Both the position numbers and the translations under genes were made by a program. A stretch of DNA of 64,000 nt from positions 10,065,826-10,129,825 of the forward strand of contig NC_051140.1 in NCBI RefSeq assembly GCF_014839805.1. The letters are read 5' to 3'. This stretch comes from Manduca sexta. Taxonomy: Eukaryota > Arthropoda > Insecta > Lepidoptera > Sphingidae. The notes under the pieces were generated by a model. That model worked only from the letters and a program-made list of their open reading frames with translations. It was not told where the DNA came from and searched no databases. Below, piece after piece: positions 1 through 10,885 of the stretch (positions are counted from its first letter, which is position 1; every line of letters starts with the position of its first letter).

Positions 1-194
1 AATCATAGGTAATTAGAATGTAAAATGTTACGAAGATTAAGTTGGTATTTTCATTATAAATCTTATAAGTTTTTATAATATTTAAATATTTGATTACAAA
101 GTCATTTTAAAATATCCCTGTGTGGAATTTAATCTATGTATAGAAAATTAATAAAATTAATGGATATCCGTGGATCGAATGCGGATATTCGGCA

Positions 195-250
195 CATCAC
201 TTGATAGTATATAATACAGGGCTGATATTATTACTTATTATTATATAAAA
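195..250 (+). repeat. 3' tail of a lepidopteran SINE/LINE
   Basis: A short stretch reads 'tatataatacagggctgat' followed by ATT-rich repeats. It resembles the tail of the larger retroposon copy ending near 37120. Only the tail is recognisable here. The rest of 1-263 shows no gene; the next HCCS exon must lie left of the window. Confidence 0.45.
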
Positions 251-263
251 AAAAAACAATTAC

Positions 264-1639
264 CCAAGCCAAGAGCGGATTTTGGCCCTAGGGCTGTATT
301 TTGTAGCCAAACCACCAAAACTCTTTAGTCGGGGATGACCGCATTCCTTTGCATGCAAAGCTTCCCACTTCAGTACTTCTTGCCATGCCTAGAACACAAA
401 AATGCCATTAAATTCATATAACCAGGAGTTCACTATTGTGGAAGAATTAAATTATTTCTTATTTATGGTCTTAATATTTTTGCAGGAATGAATGTGATTG
501 CTATGGTGCAATAAAAAGTGCACTATTCAATCTTGCATCCTGTGAAAAGACAAGCAAGACAATTGCGGCATAGCAAACACCATGCATACTCATTAAGGAT
601 ACTATACACAAATTTATAATACTGAGATCCCCTCCAAAGAACAGACACAGTATTTGTCAACCCGATTTTAAACAGCCCAGTTATTTCAGTATTCTACTAC
701 CTTTAACACCAAAATAAAACAGTGGTATACAAGTAGGGATGTGTAGGTGTTAGTTTCTAATATAAAAGCCACATGGTGTACTTATTGGAGATTACCCTTT
801 AACTATTCACCTACTTCCCAATATCCTACCACTGATTAATTTTACAGGATTGATAATATTATTAAGGTAACCTGTTCATTGTTGGCATTATGAATCTTGA
901 TGATGTCATCCATATCTTTTGGGTGGATATCTTCATCTTTCCAACGCCAGCCTTTCCGCGAGCATAGCATTCCAGAACATCTGCTGGCTAGGATATACCC
1001 AGAACTCAGTAGAGCCATCTGGCATGGCACGGGGAATAGATGAAACTTGACGCTGTGTAGGAAGAGGGAATGGCTGATCTGGTGCAGGCTGTTGGTTTGG
1101 TGGAGGCATCTAAAATTTCAATTAAACAATGACATATTGGTATTTTTTTAATATATTTTGTATGTAAGTATTTACAATAATTGTGATATGTTATGCATAA
1201 GGAATCATTGTGGTTTATGTTTATACTAATTATATATTTTACATATTCTCATCACATTAACAAATAACAGGTAATTCGCAAAATAAAATAAGGCATACAT
1301 TTTTTCACATTGACTAAACATACATTGCTCCAGTATATTATGAAATCCTTACACCAAGAATTATCTAAATCAAAAAAATATACATGAATGGTGAAAATGA
1401 ACAAAGTCGGCCTGGAAATCTTGGGAGGGCTATACTGACTATAGTTCTAACGGTGTGCTTACAAGATTACTCACCATATTAAATGGATTGACGTCATTCC
1501 CATGCTGTACAGGGCACTCCGAAACATTTTTAGTAGTTTGTTGAGCCTTATTGTGCATCGGACATTCCGGTGGGGGGTTCGAGTTATTTTCGACATTCGG
1601 TATTTTGACACCAGCCTCGGCTGATACGCTATTGCCCAT
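264..1639 (-). CDS. HCCS: Holocytochrome c-type synthase (cytochrome c heme lyase), 5' part, frameshifted
   Basis: This enzyme attaches heme covalently to apocytochrome c in the mitochondrial intermembrane space. Three exons are visible on the minus strand: 1475-1639 (ATG at 1639), 872-1109 and 264-388; later exons lie beyond the left edge. Exon 1 carries two CP heme-regulatory motifs, CPMH at residue 26 and CPVQ at residue 42. Exon 2 begins [14 protein letters not shown] and holds the conserved QMFWNAML and [10 protein letters not shown] blocks. Exon 3 reads [15 protein letters not shown] and ends [12 protein letters not shown]. All junctions are GT-AG and phase 0. Exon 2, however, is 238 nt, one base over a multiple of three, and the extra base falls between WNAML and RKGW (around 958-963). 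As written, translation would stop soon afterwards. Family assignment is very secure; whether the shift is real or a sequencing error cannot be decided here. Confidence 0.9.
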
Positions 1640-2128
1640 TTTGTGTAGTCTTACGTAAGATGGTTTAAAGGTTATCCAATGTCATTATTTAACTAAAATG
1701 ACAAAAAAATGTATTACTCTTAGTTATAAATACGCAACTTAATTCACAAATAAAGTTTATTGCTGTTTATTTAATTTAAAAAGGCACTAACGACAGTCAC
1801 TTTTACGCAAAGACTTTTACGTGGGTTCAGTGTTGACTTTTGTCCACAGTTTTTTTTTATTCGTCCTTAGAGAATAAGCAATAGTCTTTGGACCATACTG
1901 CCTAGTCTTACGAATGTCTTTTCTTCAAATATAAATTCTTAAACATATTGTCTGTCGTAAGTATTCTAATTAGTTACTATTCATAAGTATAGTCAACTTG
2001 TACCAATAATGTATTTGTTAAATAATTTAATTTTGCAATGATAAAATTAAAATAATACAGTATCGTCAAATGCAAATGTATTGAATATAGATTATTCTAA
2101 AATAATCGGTTCATTGCGGATCCAGCTC
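1640..2128. other. HCCS 5' flank, no gene seen
   Basis: This AT-rich stretch lies upstream of the HCCS start codon. It should contain the HCCS promoter and 5' UTR, but I could not pick a convincing TATA or initiator. No open coding exon is apparent on either strand. Confidence 0.5.
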
Positions 2129-2411
2129 TTAAGGCGATACCTCAAGGTCCATTTTCATACATTTTGTTTCACCTACAAAATGTATGAAAATGGACAGAAT
2201 GACTACTGTTTGGGTTACTAATTTCGTCATATTAAATTTTAAAGGCCGAAATATCCATGATTATTAATTATTTTTACGTTTTTCTTTCAACTGCGAGAAC
2301 TAATCACTAACTAGACGTGAATTTAAATTCTTTACTTGCCAATACTTGTTTAGTTACCCAGTTAAAGGTGAAACAAAATGTATGAAAATGGACCTTGAGG
2401 TATCGCCTTAA
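2129..2411. mobile_element. TTAA-flanked foldback MITE, intact copy
   Basis: A 283-bp element is bounded by TTAA on both sides. Its two arms are near-perfect inverted copies beginning GGCGATACCTCAAGGTCCAT and running through a 'cattttgtttcacc' block. It codes for nothing. The same sequence recurs at 7469, 22056, 44782 and 53818. TTAA target duplication is the hallmark of the piggyBac superfamily, so a piggyBac-mobilised MITE is the likely class, but no matching autonomous element is present to prove it. Confidence 0.8.
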
Positions 2412-2893
2412 TTATTTGCGTTTTGTTTTAAAGCAGTAATAGTTATTTTTTTGACATGTTTAAAATAATTATTTCTTCGATCTAAATCTAAATGGAACTC
2501 ATAATTTTAAAATAGTTAAAAAAGACGCATCCTCTTATTTTTTGAGTTTGTATCTTTATAGTAGTATAATTAATTACATAATTAATAAAACAATTGCAAG
2601 GAAGGTTTCAATAACTTTGTAAAGTAACTGGCGTGTGGTCACCACATAGTGTAATGGTCATTTTTTTGTGTATAATAATTCCTATTTCCCTAGTAAAACA
2701 GATAAAACTTGATTTTTATATAACTTCTCATTCTTTTTAACAAGAAATAATTTATCGCCTGATCAAAACATAAATATTATTGCAAAAATACATATAAAAA
2801 ATATTCATAAAAATATTTATTCTATAAGAATGCCCAAACCATTCCCCTAAATTTAGGGAGAAAATCCCTAAGTTGAAAGCCCTGTGGAGCGCC

Positions 2894-4500
2894 CTCAGAA
2901 TAAGAACAAGCATAGAAGTAACACTATGACATTTGAGTGTACTCTGTCTTAGACAGCAAGAAATTTAATTGTGTTGCGATCCCTTCTGATATCTTATCGA
3001 TATCGATAGATACTTTGTCTATCGGCTATGGTAAATTCACAGACCTGCTAAAATAAACACTTTTCGGTCAGTCAACTACAAACCGTTGGAAATTGCTATT
3101 TATATGAAGGCTAAAAAAAAGATATCAAGACCCTGATTTGGTATTCAAGTACCAAAAGAAGTCTGGATATATAAAAGCACTCGTTAAGAAACTGTTAAAT
3201 TACAATAAACTATAGAACTACCGGCTTTCTCCGAGCTAAATTTTGTCTAATTTTCATTTGCTATTTACAGCAGTTTGATGCCTTCCGAAACGTCATTCAA
3301 ACAAAATGGTCAAGCATTTAGATTATTAAATTGAGAAAATGTTAGAAATTTCGGAAGGATTGGAAACCGCTGTAAGTAACAAACAAGAAATCGGCCGGAA
3401 TTTCGTTTTAAAGGAGAAAGCCAGTACGCCTTCTGTTCTTTTCTGACTTTCTTAGGGATTAAAAGATACCCAAGAGGTGTGATTTGACAGAAGCTACTTA
3501 AATGGGACAGTAAAATTAAAACACAGCGGTATCATTCATGTCACATATGTTTGATAACTTATTTAAATGTTAATAAAACTTTGTCGAAATGCTTAGAGCA
3601 AACACGGTGCTGTTTTTCCAATGCCAATTGGGACGAGCTATGGCAACGATCCATATTTGCCTCATAGCATCATCTGTGGGGAATCTGCAATGAAACACAT
3701 TGTCTGAAACACACTATGAAAATCAGATACTTTCCTTAACCCCCAGCCTTCGCGCACGGTTTCCAAGTGGCTTTTACCACTACACCATTGTATATTGAAA
3801 GTAAAAGGCAATTTATGCAAAATAGTAAACTACAATATACTAACATCTATGTTATCAACAGAATATGCAGCACAACACTATTGAACACGACTACGTAAAT
3901 TGGTAAAAATGAAAAATACTTAATAATTACTGTATCGAATGGCCAACAGCAGATTATAATATGACTACAGCATAATAAAGATTAATTAATAATACTTTTT
4001 GCACTTATGTACAGGGTTTAAGCAAAAATATTAGGTTTTTTGTTTACTCACCGATGGAAGCTGATGATTTCAGTTTCATTTTCTTTACGAGAAGAATGAG
4101 ATTTACACCCCACAATAACGCAGGCCATTGCTTGTTCTTAGGGCTATATTATACTTAAACAGCACTGTGTATTTATTAAAATTAACAACAAAAATATTAC
4201 AAAACATGTAGCCACTTTTGAAAAGCACGCGCTGAAGTATAACGTAACTAAATTGTGTGGGCGCGTTTGTGACATTGTTTTGAGGTTGGCAAGTTGGAAC
4301 TTTTGACATTTTATTTGCTTTTAATTCGGCATCATAAAGAGGACCAAAGGTAACCATTTGATAATTTTAAAGTGTACGCATGCCGACTTTAGCAACATAA
4401 TATTTGTCTCGTTCTTTTCAACGGTTTTGGCCTATTTGAAAAAAAAGGATAAGTATATGAGGGTAATTTAGATTCCTTCTATGCTTGTTCTTGTTCTGAG
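2894..4500 (-). mobile_element. THAP-bearing P-like DNA transposon, complete non-autonomous copy
   Basis: A 1,607-bp element has terminal inverted repeats starting CTCAGAA and an exact 8-bp target duplication GGAGCGCC (2886-2893 and 4501-4508). On the minus strand it carries two exons of a THAP zinc-finger N-terminus. Exon 1 (4052-4128) begins MACVIVGCKSHSSRK and ends in SFH. Exon 2 (3559-3684) begins FPTDDAMRQIW and leads to the VCSKHFD block. Together these give the C-x4-C...C-x2-H ligands. Exon 2 has lost one A of a run near 3625, so NWHW and VCSKHF are in different frames, and no catalytic domain follows. An 8-bp duplication plus THAP fits the P superfamily. A second, interrupted copy lies at 8843-12259. 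Confidence 0.8.
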
Positions 4501-4883
4501 GGAGCGCCCTTTACCTCCTGCAGTGTTGCCATGAATTGCCAGTAAGGGATTCCCAGTTTCCATATTCTCCATATTTTTAGGTCGAGCATTATTCAGAATC
4601 GTAATTTAGACCGCAGCGAATCCTGTATGAAACAGTGTTCTATTACAAACAATTGTCCCTTATAATTCAACCTTATTGTCCGTGTCCGCATATGGAAATA
4701 TCGATGTTATTAAAAATGTATCGCATGTCGATGTCGATATCGACATCCCTAAAATAACCACTAAACATTAATGATTTTGCACTAAACTCAACTCAACTCA
4801 AACCTAAAACGAAAGAACATAAAACTGTATAGTGCATCTGGACCATATAATTTCTAAGGCAGACACAAATAATTTCCATAGAA

Positions 4884-5658
4884 ATGTTAAATACTGCTTT
4901 GTTTGTTAATAATACATTACCAGTATTTTGTCAAACCTTCAGAAGATACCTAAACAACAATGTGGCTAGTATTACAAAGGTTCACAGAGATATTTATACA
5001 AGAATGTATCCCACTATAGTCGTTCTTTCTGATGGATCTTCAATAAATATCAGATATCATGAACCCAGGCGAATAATAAAGGTTTGATTTTAATTTCTGT
5101 AACAAAATATATTATAGCCACCAATCGCCTACTGTCACTAGATTGTGAATTTTTTTCTTAAAAGTTACCTACCTACTTCTATTCCTTTTGGAAAGACGCG
5201 GTTTGCGTACCTGCCAATGTTTGGTAATAACATTGTACCTACTGTTGACAGATTTGTCTGATATCAAGCATTTTATGTAATTCTTGTCCATCTGTCAGAG
5301 CAAGTCATGAATTTGAGTAAACCAGTAGCTACCCTAGAATAAGCACACTACCGCATGGTGGTGTATATTTTTTGTATGTGAGTGAAGTACACAAAAATAC
5401 TAAAGGGATGCCTTTCCTTGTCATAGCGTGAACTTGTTTGTTGGTCCAACTTGTTTGCTGGCTATTACAAAACTTAACATGTACACTGCATAACACGTTT
5501 GTTTTGAATTTTAGTTACCTTTGGATTTATCTGAATTGTCTGAAGACGAAAGAAAGGCTAGACTAGAGAAAAGGAAGCCTAAAAAGAAGGTCAAAATAAC
5601 AGATGACATTCAAGATGATTTTAATGCAAAGAAGTATTTGAAATATTTAAAGAAATAA
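4884..5658 (+). CDS. mRpL55: Large ribosomal subunit protein bL/mL55, mitochondrial
   Basis: This is a structural protein of the mitochondrial large ribosomal subunit. Two exons, 4884-5081 and 5515-5658, join in phase 0 through a GT-AG intron and encode 113 residues. The N-terminus (MLNTALFVNNTLPVFCQTFRR) looks like a mitochondrial presequence, with Arg/Lys and no acidic residue. The diagnostic core follows: ITKVHRDIYTRMYPTIVVL, DGSSINIRYHEPRRIIK, then LPLDLSELSEDERKARLEKR. A lysine-rich tail ends KYLKYLKK. Length and order match animal L55. Possible poly(A) signals (AATAAA) occur about 45 bp after the stop codon. It is transcribed divergently from HCCS, another mitochondrial gene, with a P-like transposon in between. 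Confidence 0.93.
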
Positions 5659-6722
5659 CTGTGTAAAGTTCTTTATTAGTATATAGTAACATTATTTAGT
5701 TAGTAAATAAATAATTATACAATATCAAGAGAATTTTCTTATTATACAGGGTAACTGAAAATATGTTTTCTCATTAAGAGCATGTAGATGGGTCAAAGGC
5801 AACCTATTTGTCATGTGAAGCCCTATCCAGAACTATGCTATTAAGGATTATATGCTATTAAGGATTTATTGACTTTTAAAATGAAGAAGCACTTATCAGC
5901 CCAAATAAAATTTAACTAAAATATGACTAGTGAATGAGATTAGAATTTTTATGTTGCTTTTGAGTAAGTACTTTGTAAACTTCCTTGATCAAAAATTATA
6001 TTTTGCTTAAAATCTAACATAAGATTTATATTATAGCCCATACAAGTTCAATCAAGTTGGTATTTTGAACTGACTGACAAAACTGCTATTTATTTTAAAA
6101 ACTTATTTGGTACTAAACAAAAAATCCTTATTTATCCAGTTTACTAATGCGGTATGAACCACCATAAAAATTATTAACGTTATGAGTTAAAATATAAATA
6201 AATTTGTGGCCTTTATTCTGTTGGACCTACTCCCATTGCCTATAGGCTATACCTAAATTATTTCAAATGCTAATTAGATGTAAAGCTTTGCTACATAGAA
6301 AATGTAGTTTTCGGCATGGTGTGATGGAAAGTTTTTTAAGCAAAGACTCCAAAATTGGTAACCAGTATAAAAATAATGTTAAATTATTTTTTTGGTTTTT
6401 AGAGGTTTTTGAAGGCGGTAAGTATAATTGTTGTATTAAATAAAAATATTTTTAACTTTTTTGTGTTAGTAAAAATTGGTATATGTTGAGGACATCATAT
6501 TCGACATCATTTTCAGAGTTTTCTGTTGTAGGTATCTCCGAAGTTAAGGGTTCAACAACAATGAAATATATAGGGGACTACACGGGAAGCACCAGCTTTC
6601 AAATAAAAAAAGAATCATCACAATCGGTTCACCCAGTTAAAAGTTCTGAGGTAAAGTTTATGTTAGTGACATCATTTTAAGAGTTTTCTCATGTACCTCC
6701 GAAGTCAAGGGTCCAACAACAA
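5659..6722. other. mRpL55 3' flank, no gene
   Basis: Apart from the mRpL55 3' UTR, this is AT-rich sequence without a supportable exon. Near its right end two diverged direct repeats (about 6500-6565 and 6667-6725) precede the Helitron that starts at 6723. Confidence 0.5.
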
Positions 6723-7468
6723 TCTATACTATTATATAAAGCTGAAGAGTTTGTTTGTTTGTTTGTTTGTTTGAACGCGCTAATCTCAAGAACTACCGGT
6801 CCAAATCGAAAAATTCTTTTTGCGTTGGATAGCCCTTTGTTCGTGGAGTGCTATAGGCTATATATCATCACGCTATACCCAATAGGAGCGGAGCAGTAAT
6901 GGCTCATCTCAGGAAATACCGGTCCAAACTGAAAAAATCTTTTTGTGTTGGATAGCCCTTTGTTCGTGGAGTGCTATAGGCTATGTATCATCACGCTATA
7001 CCCAATAGGAGCGGAGCAGTAATGGCTCATCTCAGGAACTACCGGTCCAAACTGAAAAATTCTTTTGCGTTGGATAGCCCTTTATTCCTGGAGTACTATA
7101 GGCTATATATCATCACGCTATACCCAATAGGAGCGGAGCAGTAATGGCTAATATCAGGAACTACCGGTCCAAACTGAAAAAATCTTTTTGCGTTGGATAG
7201 CCCTTTGTTCCTGGAGTGCTATAGGCTATATATCATCATGCTATGACTAATAGGAGCGGAGCAGTAATGAAACATGTTGCAAAAACAGAGAAAAATATTA
7301 GTTTTGAGAGCTTCCGTTGCCTGCGCTGCGTAAACGGTTAAAGTTATGCAACAATGATGTATGACGGGATTGTTCCTCTTAAAAAGTTCTAAAAAATATA
7401 TTATAAAACAAAGTCCCCCGCTGCATCTGTCTGGCTGAACGTGTTAAACTCAAAAACTACCCAACGTA
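6723..7468 (+). mobile_element. Helitron remnant
   Basis: It begins with TC in 'TCTATACTATTATATAAAG', followed by a (GTTT)n run and the lepidopteran Helitron block 'aactaccggtccaaa'. The 3' part includes 'gttaaactcaaaaactaccc' and is then interrupted by a TTAA MITE at 7469, so the 3' hairpin and CTAG end are not seen. It is non-coding. A reverse-oriented relative of its 'cttccgttgc...' segment is cut by the right end of the window (about 63930-64000). Confidence 0.6.
6781..7268 (+). repeat. Tandem repeat, four units of about 123 bp inside the Helitron
   Basis: The landmark CCGGTCC recurs at 6796, 6919, 7042 and 7164, a period of 122-123 bp. Each unit contains 'ggatagccctttgttc', 'tataggctatatatcatca' and 'aataggagcggagcagtaat'. 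Units differ by scattered substitutions only. Confidence 0.85.
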
Positions 7469-7663
7469 TTAAGGCGATACCTCAAGGTCCATTTTCATAC
7501 CTTTTGTTTCGGCTTTAATCTGGGTAACTAAACAAGTATTGGCAAGTAAAGAATTTAAATTCACGTCTAGTTAGTGATTAGTTCTCGCAGTTGAAAGAAA
7601 AACGTAAAAATAATTAATAATCATGGATATTTCGGCCTTTAAAATTTAATATGACGAAATTTT
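7469..7663 (+). mobile_element. TTAA foldback MITE, right arm lost
   Basis: It starts at TTAA with GGCGATACCTCAAGGTCCAT and follows the family consensus through the central 'ggcctttaaaatttaatatg' segment. Similarity stops near 7663 where the right arm should begin. It is inserted into Helitron sequence. Confidence 0.75.
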
Positions 7664-7737
7664 CGATGATTTCGATGATAATCAATTATAATAATTATTT
7701 GCAATAACAACAATATGATTATGTACCTATTTCCGAG

Positions 7738-8842
7738 CATGCAAAGGTTGCTCGAAACATAAGACCGCCAATTGTAAAAATATATCTTACATTTCATCTT
7801 TATGTTGTTTCTTTTATGTTTATCTATTCTTTTATGTAACAATTCTAATTTAATTCATAGCAATATATTAAAGTAATATTACTATTAGGTGAAGTATAAT
7901 AATCATTACTATTTTACTTATCGGGAATATTGTTGGAAAACAGTTATCTTTACTCGCGTTAATTAAACGTGTGGTTTATGCATATCTTCTCAAAATGTAA
8001 AGAAATATGTATTTGGTGTAGGATTCCAATCACGTCGCTCAATATTCTCAATTCATTTTGCCTTGGTTTTTAAATTTTTTGGTTATCTTAAAAAATATTC
8101 TAATTTCACTTAGTTTGTCGTTCTGGATAATACAATATTGATGTGTGCTCTAACATTCTTTCAAAGACAAAAACCGTAACTGATAACGGGCGTCTGTTAA
8201 AATATCGATATCAATAATTTCTAAACAAATCCACCCACCCATCCCTAAGCTCGTGTGTAAACAAACATAATAATTTTAATGTGTATAAATCACGCCTAAA
8301 AGGGTCCAAAGCTTAACAAACCAGATCCACATATCATTTTAATTGATAAAAACAAATCCAAAAGTAAATATACAAAGATATTTGCTAATTTTCGGTAAAA
8401 ACAGTTACTAACCTATGAAAAGATATTTCGGGGTCTTTCTTGCGTGAATTCGATTTGCATCCTTTCACACAACACTGAGTCATTTTCGAAACTTAACAAA
8501 TACACTAATAAACACACTGAACAATTGAGAATATGATTATATTACTTTAAATTCAATATTTATGAAGATTTGTTTACATCGTCTGACACTACATGTACTT
8601 GCTGACTGGCCCGCATAAAATGGCGTTTCTGCCGCAAGGCGGTCCCAGTGTGTTGAAGTAAACGAAATAGTGCCATATGCGAAGAAAGCAATTATTTTTG
8701 TCTTTTTGTTGCGTTCCAAATAAGCTTTGAGTAAAAGAGATAGACATATATATTGACAATTCTGCGTCGATTTCCCTGACATAAATATAACTTATTCATA
8801 TAGCTAATTTTTGAGGCCTGTCCTCTTTATATTTAGTCATTG
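7738..8842 (-). mobile_element. Second THAP-domain transposon family, remnant (copy 1)
   Basis: About 1.1 kb is shared, in opposite orientation, with 38253-39370. Minus-strand exon 1 (8413-8483) encodes [16 protein letters not shown]...EISFH and ends in an AG|GTTAGT donor, a typical start of a THAP zinc finger. Further along the minus strand, near 8020, lies the second half: [15 protein letters not shown] followed by a damaged HF block. A TGA stands where THAP domains usually have the first Trp, and the third Cys position is lost. It is a dead, internally degenerate copy. No clear terminal repeats or target duplication were found, so the superfamily is inferred from THAP alone. Confidence 0.65.
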
Positions 8843-9622
8843 ATTTGAGTGTACTCTGTCTTAGACAGCAAGAAATTTAATTGTGTTGCGATGCCTTCTG
8901 ATATCTTATCGATTTCGATAGATGCTTTGTCTATCGGCTATGGTTAATTCACATACCTGCTATAATAAACACTTTTCGGTCAGTCAACTACAAACCGTTG
9001 CAAACTGCTATTTTAGATAAAGGCTAAAAAAAAGATACCAAAACCCTGATTTGGTATTTAAGTACCAAATGAAGTCTGGGTATATAAAAGCACTCGTTAA
9101 GTAGCTGTTAAATTACAATAAACTATAGAACTACCGGCTTTCTTGGAACTAAATTTTGTCCAATTTTCATTTGCTATTTACAGCAGTTTCATGTCTTCCG
9201 AAATGTCATTCCCACAAAAATGGTTTAGCATTTAGATTATGAAATTAAGAAAATGTTAGAAATTTCAGAAGGAATGGAAACCGCTGTTAGTATCAAACAA
9301 AAAATCGGCCGGAATTTCGTCTAGGAGAAAGCCAGTACGCCTTCTGTTCTTTTCTGACTTTATTAGGGATTAAAAGATACCCAAGAGGTGTGATATGACA
9401 GAAGCTACTAAAATGGGATAGTAAAATTAAAACACAGCGGTATTGTTCATGTCACATATGTTTAACAACTTATTTCAATGTTAATAAAACTTTGTCGAAA
9501 TGCTTAGAGCGAACACGGTGCTGTTTTTTCCAATGCCAATTGGGATGAGCTATGGCAACAATCCATTTTGCCTCATAGCATCATCTATGGGGAATCTGCA
9601 ATGAAACACATTGTATGAAACA

Positions 9623-9884
9623 TAATACATACATAACATCACGCATTTATCCCCGAAGGGATATGCAGAGGCGCAACTAAGGCACCCACTTTTCGCCAAG
9701 TATGTTCCGTCCCATGATGTGATAGGGGGCGAGCCTATCGCCATATCGGGCACAAATTCCAGACTCCGGGCTGATACTGAGCAGAAAAACCCAAATATCA
9801 CTTTGCCCGACCCGGGATTCGAACCCAGGACCTCAGAGCGCTATTGTACCGGGCATGCAATACAACTACGCCACCGAGGCAGTC
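9623..9884 (-). mobile_element. tRNA-derived SINE
   Basis: The minus strand starts 'tgcctcggtggcgtagttgt', with an A-box-like segment, and contains the B-box 'gggttcgaatcccgggtcgg'. A body with 'ctgctcagtatcagcccgga' and a tail at the low-coordinate end follow. A 12-bp duplication TTGTATGAAACA flanks it (9611-9622 and 9885-9896), and the sister P-like copy near 3691-3710 lacks the insertion. The tRNA-like head will score as a tRNA but is part of the SINE. Confidence 0.85.
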
Positions 9885-10470
9885 TTGTATGAAACACACT
9901 ATGAAAAACAGATAGTTTCCTCGACCCCAGTCTTCGCGCACGGTTTCCATGTGGCTTTTACCACTACACCACCGTATATTGAAAGTAAAAGGTAATTTAT
10001 GCAAAATAGTAAACTACAATATACTAACGTCTATGTTATCGACAGAATATATAGCACAACACTATTGAACACGACTACGTAAATTGGTAAAAATTAAAAA
10101 TACTTAATAATGACTGTATCGAATGGCCAACAGCAGATTATAATATGACTACAGCATAATAAAGTATAATTAATAATACTTTTTGCACTTATGTACAGGG
10201 TACAGGGCAAATATATTAGGTTTTTTGTTTACTCGCCGATGGAAGCTGTTGATTTCAGTCTCATTTTCTTTACGAGAAGAATGAGATTTACACCCCACAA
10301 TAACGCAGGGCATTACTTGTTCGTAGGGCTATATTTTACTTAAACAGCACTGTGTATTTATTAAAATTAACAACAAAAATATTACACAACATGTAGCCAC
10401 TTTTGAAAAGCACGCGCTGAAGTATAACATAAGTAAATTGTGTGGGCGCGTTTGTGACATTGTTTTGAGC

Positions 10471-10709
10471 CTCAGAACAAGAACAAGCATAGAAGGAATC
10501 TAAATTACCCGCATATACTTATCCTATTTTTTCAAATAGGCCAAAACCGTTGAAAAGAACGAGACAAATATTGTGTTAAAGTGTACGCAAGCCGACCTTA
10601 GCAACATAATATTTGTCTCGTTCTTTTCAACGGTTTTGGCCTATTTGAAAAAATAGGATAAGTATATGAGGGTAATTTAGATTCCTTCTATGCTTGTTCT
10701 TGTTCTGAG
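10471..10709. mobile_element. Foldback MITE with P-like termini
   Basis: A 239-bp inverted structure has both arms beginning CTCAGAACAAGAACAAGC and continuing for about 100 bp into 'aacggttttggcctatttg'. An exact 8-bp target duplication GTTTTGAG sits at 10462-10469 and 10710-10717; the sister element near 4275 has a single GTTTTGAG. The arms match the right end of the P-like elements themselves, so this looks like a double-ended derivative of the same family that jumped into a relative. Confidence 0.8.
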
Positions 10710-10885
10710 GTTTTGAGGTTGGCAAGTTGGAATATTTAACATTTTATTTGCTGTTTCGACATTATAAATAGGACCAAAGGTATCTATTTGTTTATTGTAA
10801 AGTGTACGCAAGCCGACCTTTGCAACATAATATTTGTGTCGTTTTTTTCAACAGTTTTGGCCTATTTGAAAAAATAGGATAAGTA

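Noticed and set aside
842..1030. 62-residue minus-strand ORF starting [11 protein letters not shown]
   Set aside because: Its first half is HCCS exon 2 read out of frame; only the part after the frameshift is genuine HCCS sequence.
2995..3010. TATCGATATCGATA, a DREF-like promoter motif
   Set aside because: It lies inside the P-like transposon and recurs, altered, in its sister copy, so it is element sequence rather than a host promoter.
4103..4357. 84-residue minus-strand ORF
   Set aside because: It runs across the P-like transposon's THAP exon in another frame; the THAP frame is the one with family motifs.
9790..9884. tRNA-like segment with a B-box (also at 17170-17258)
   Set aside because: It is the head of a SINE flanked by target duplications, with a body and tail; the acceptor stem is not that of a functional tRNA.
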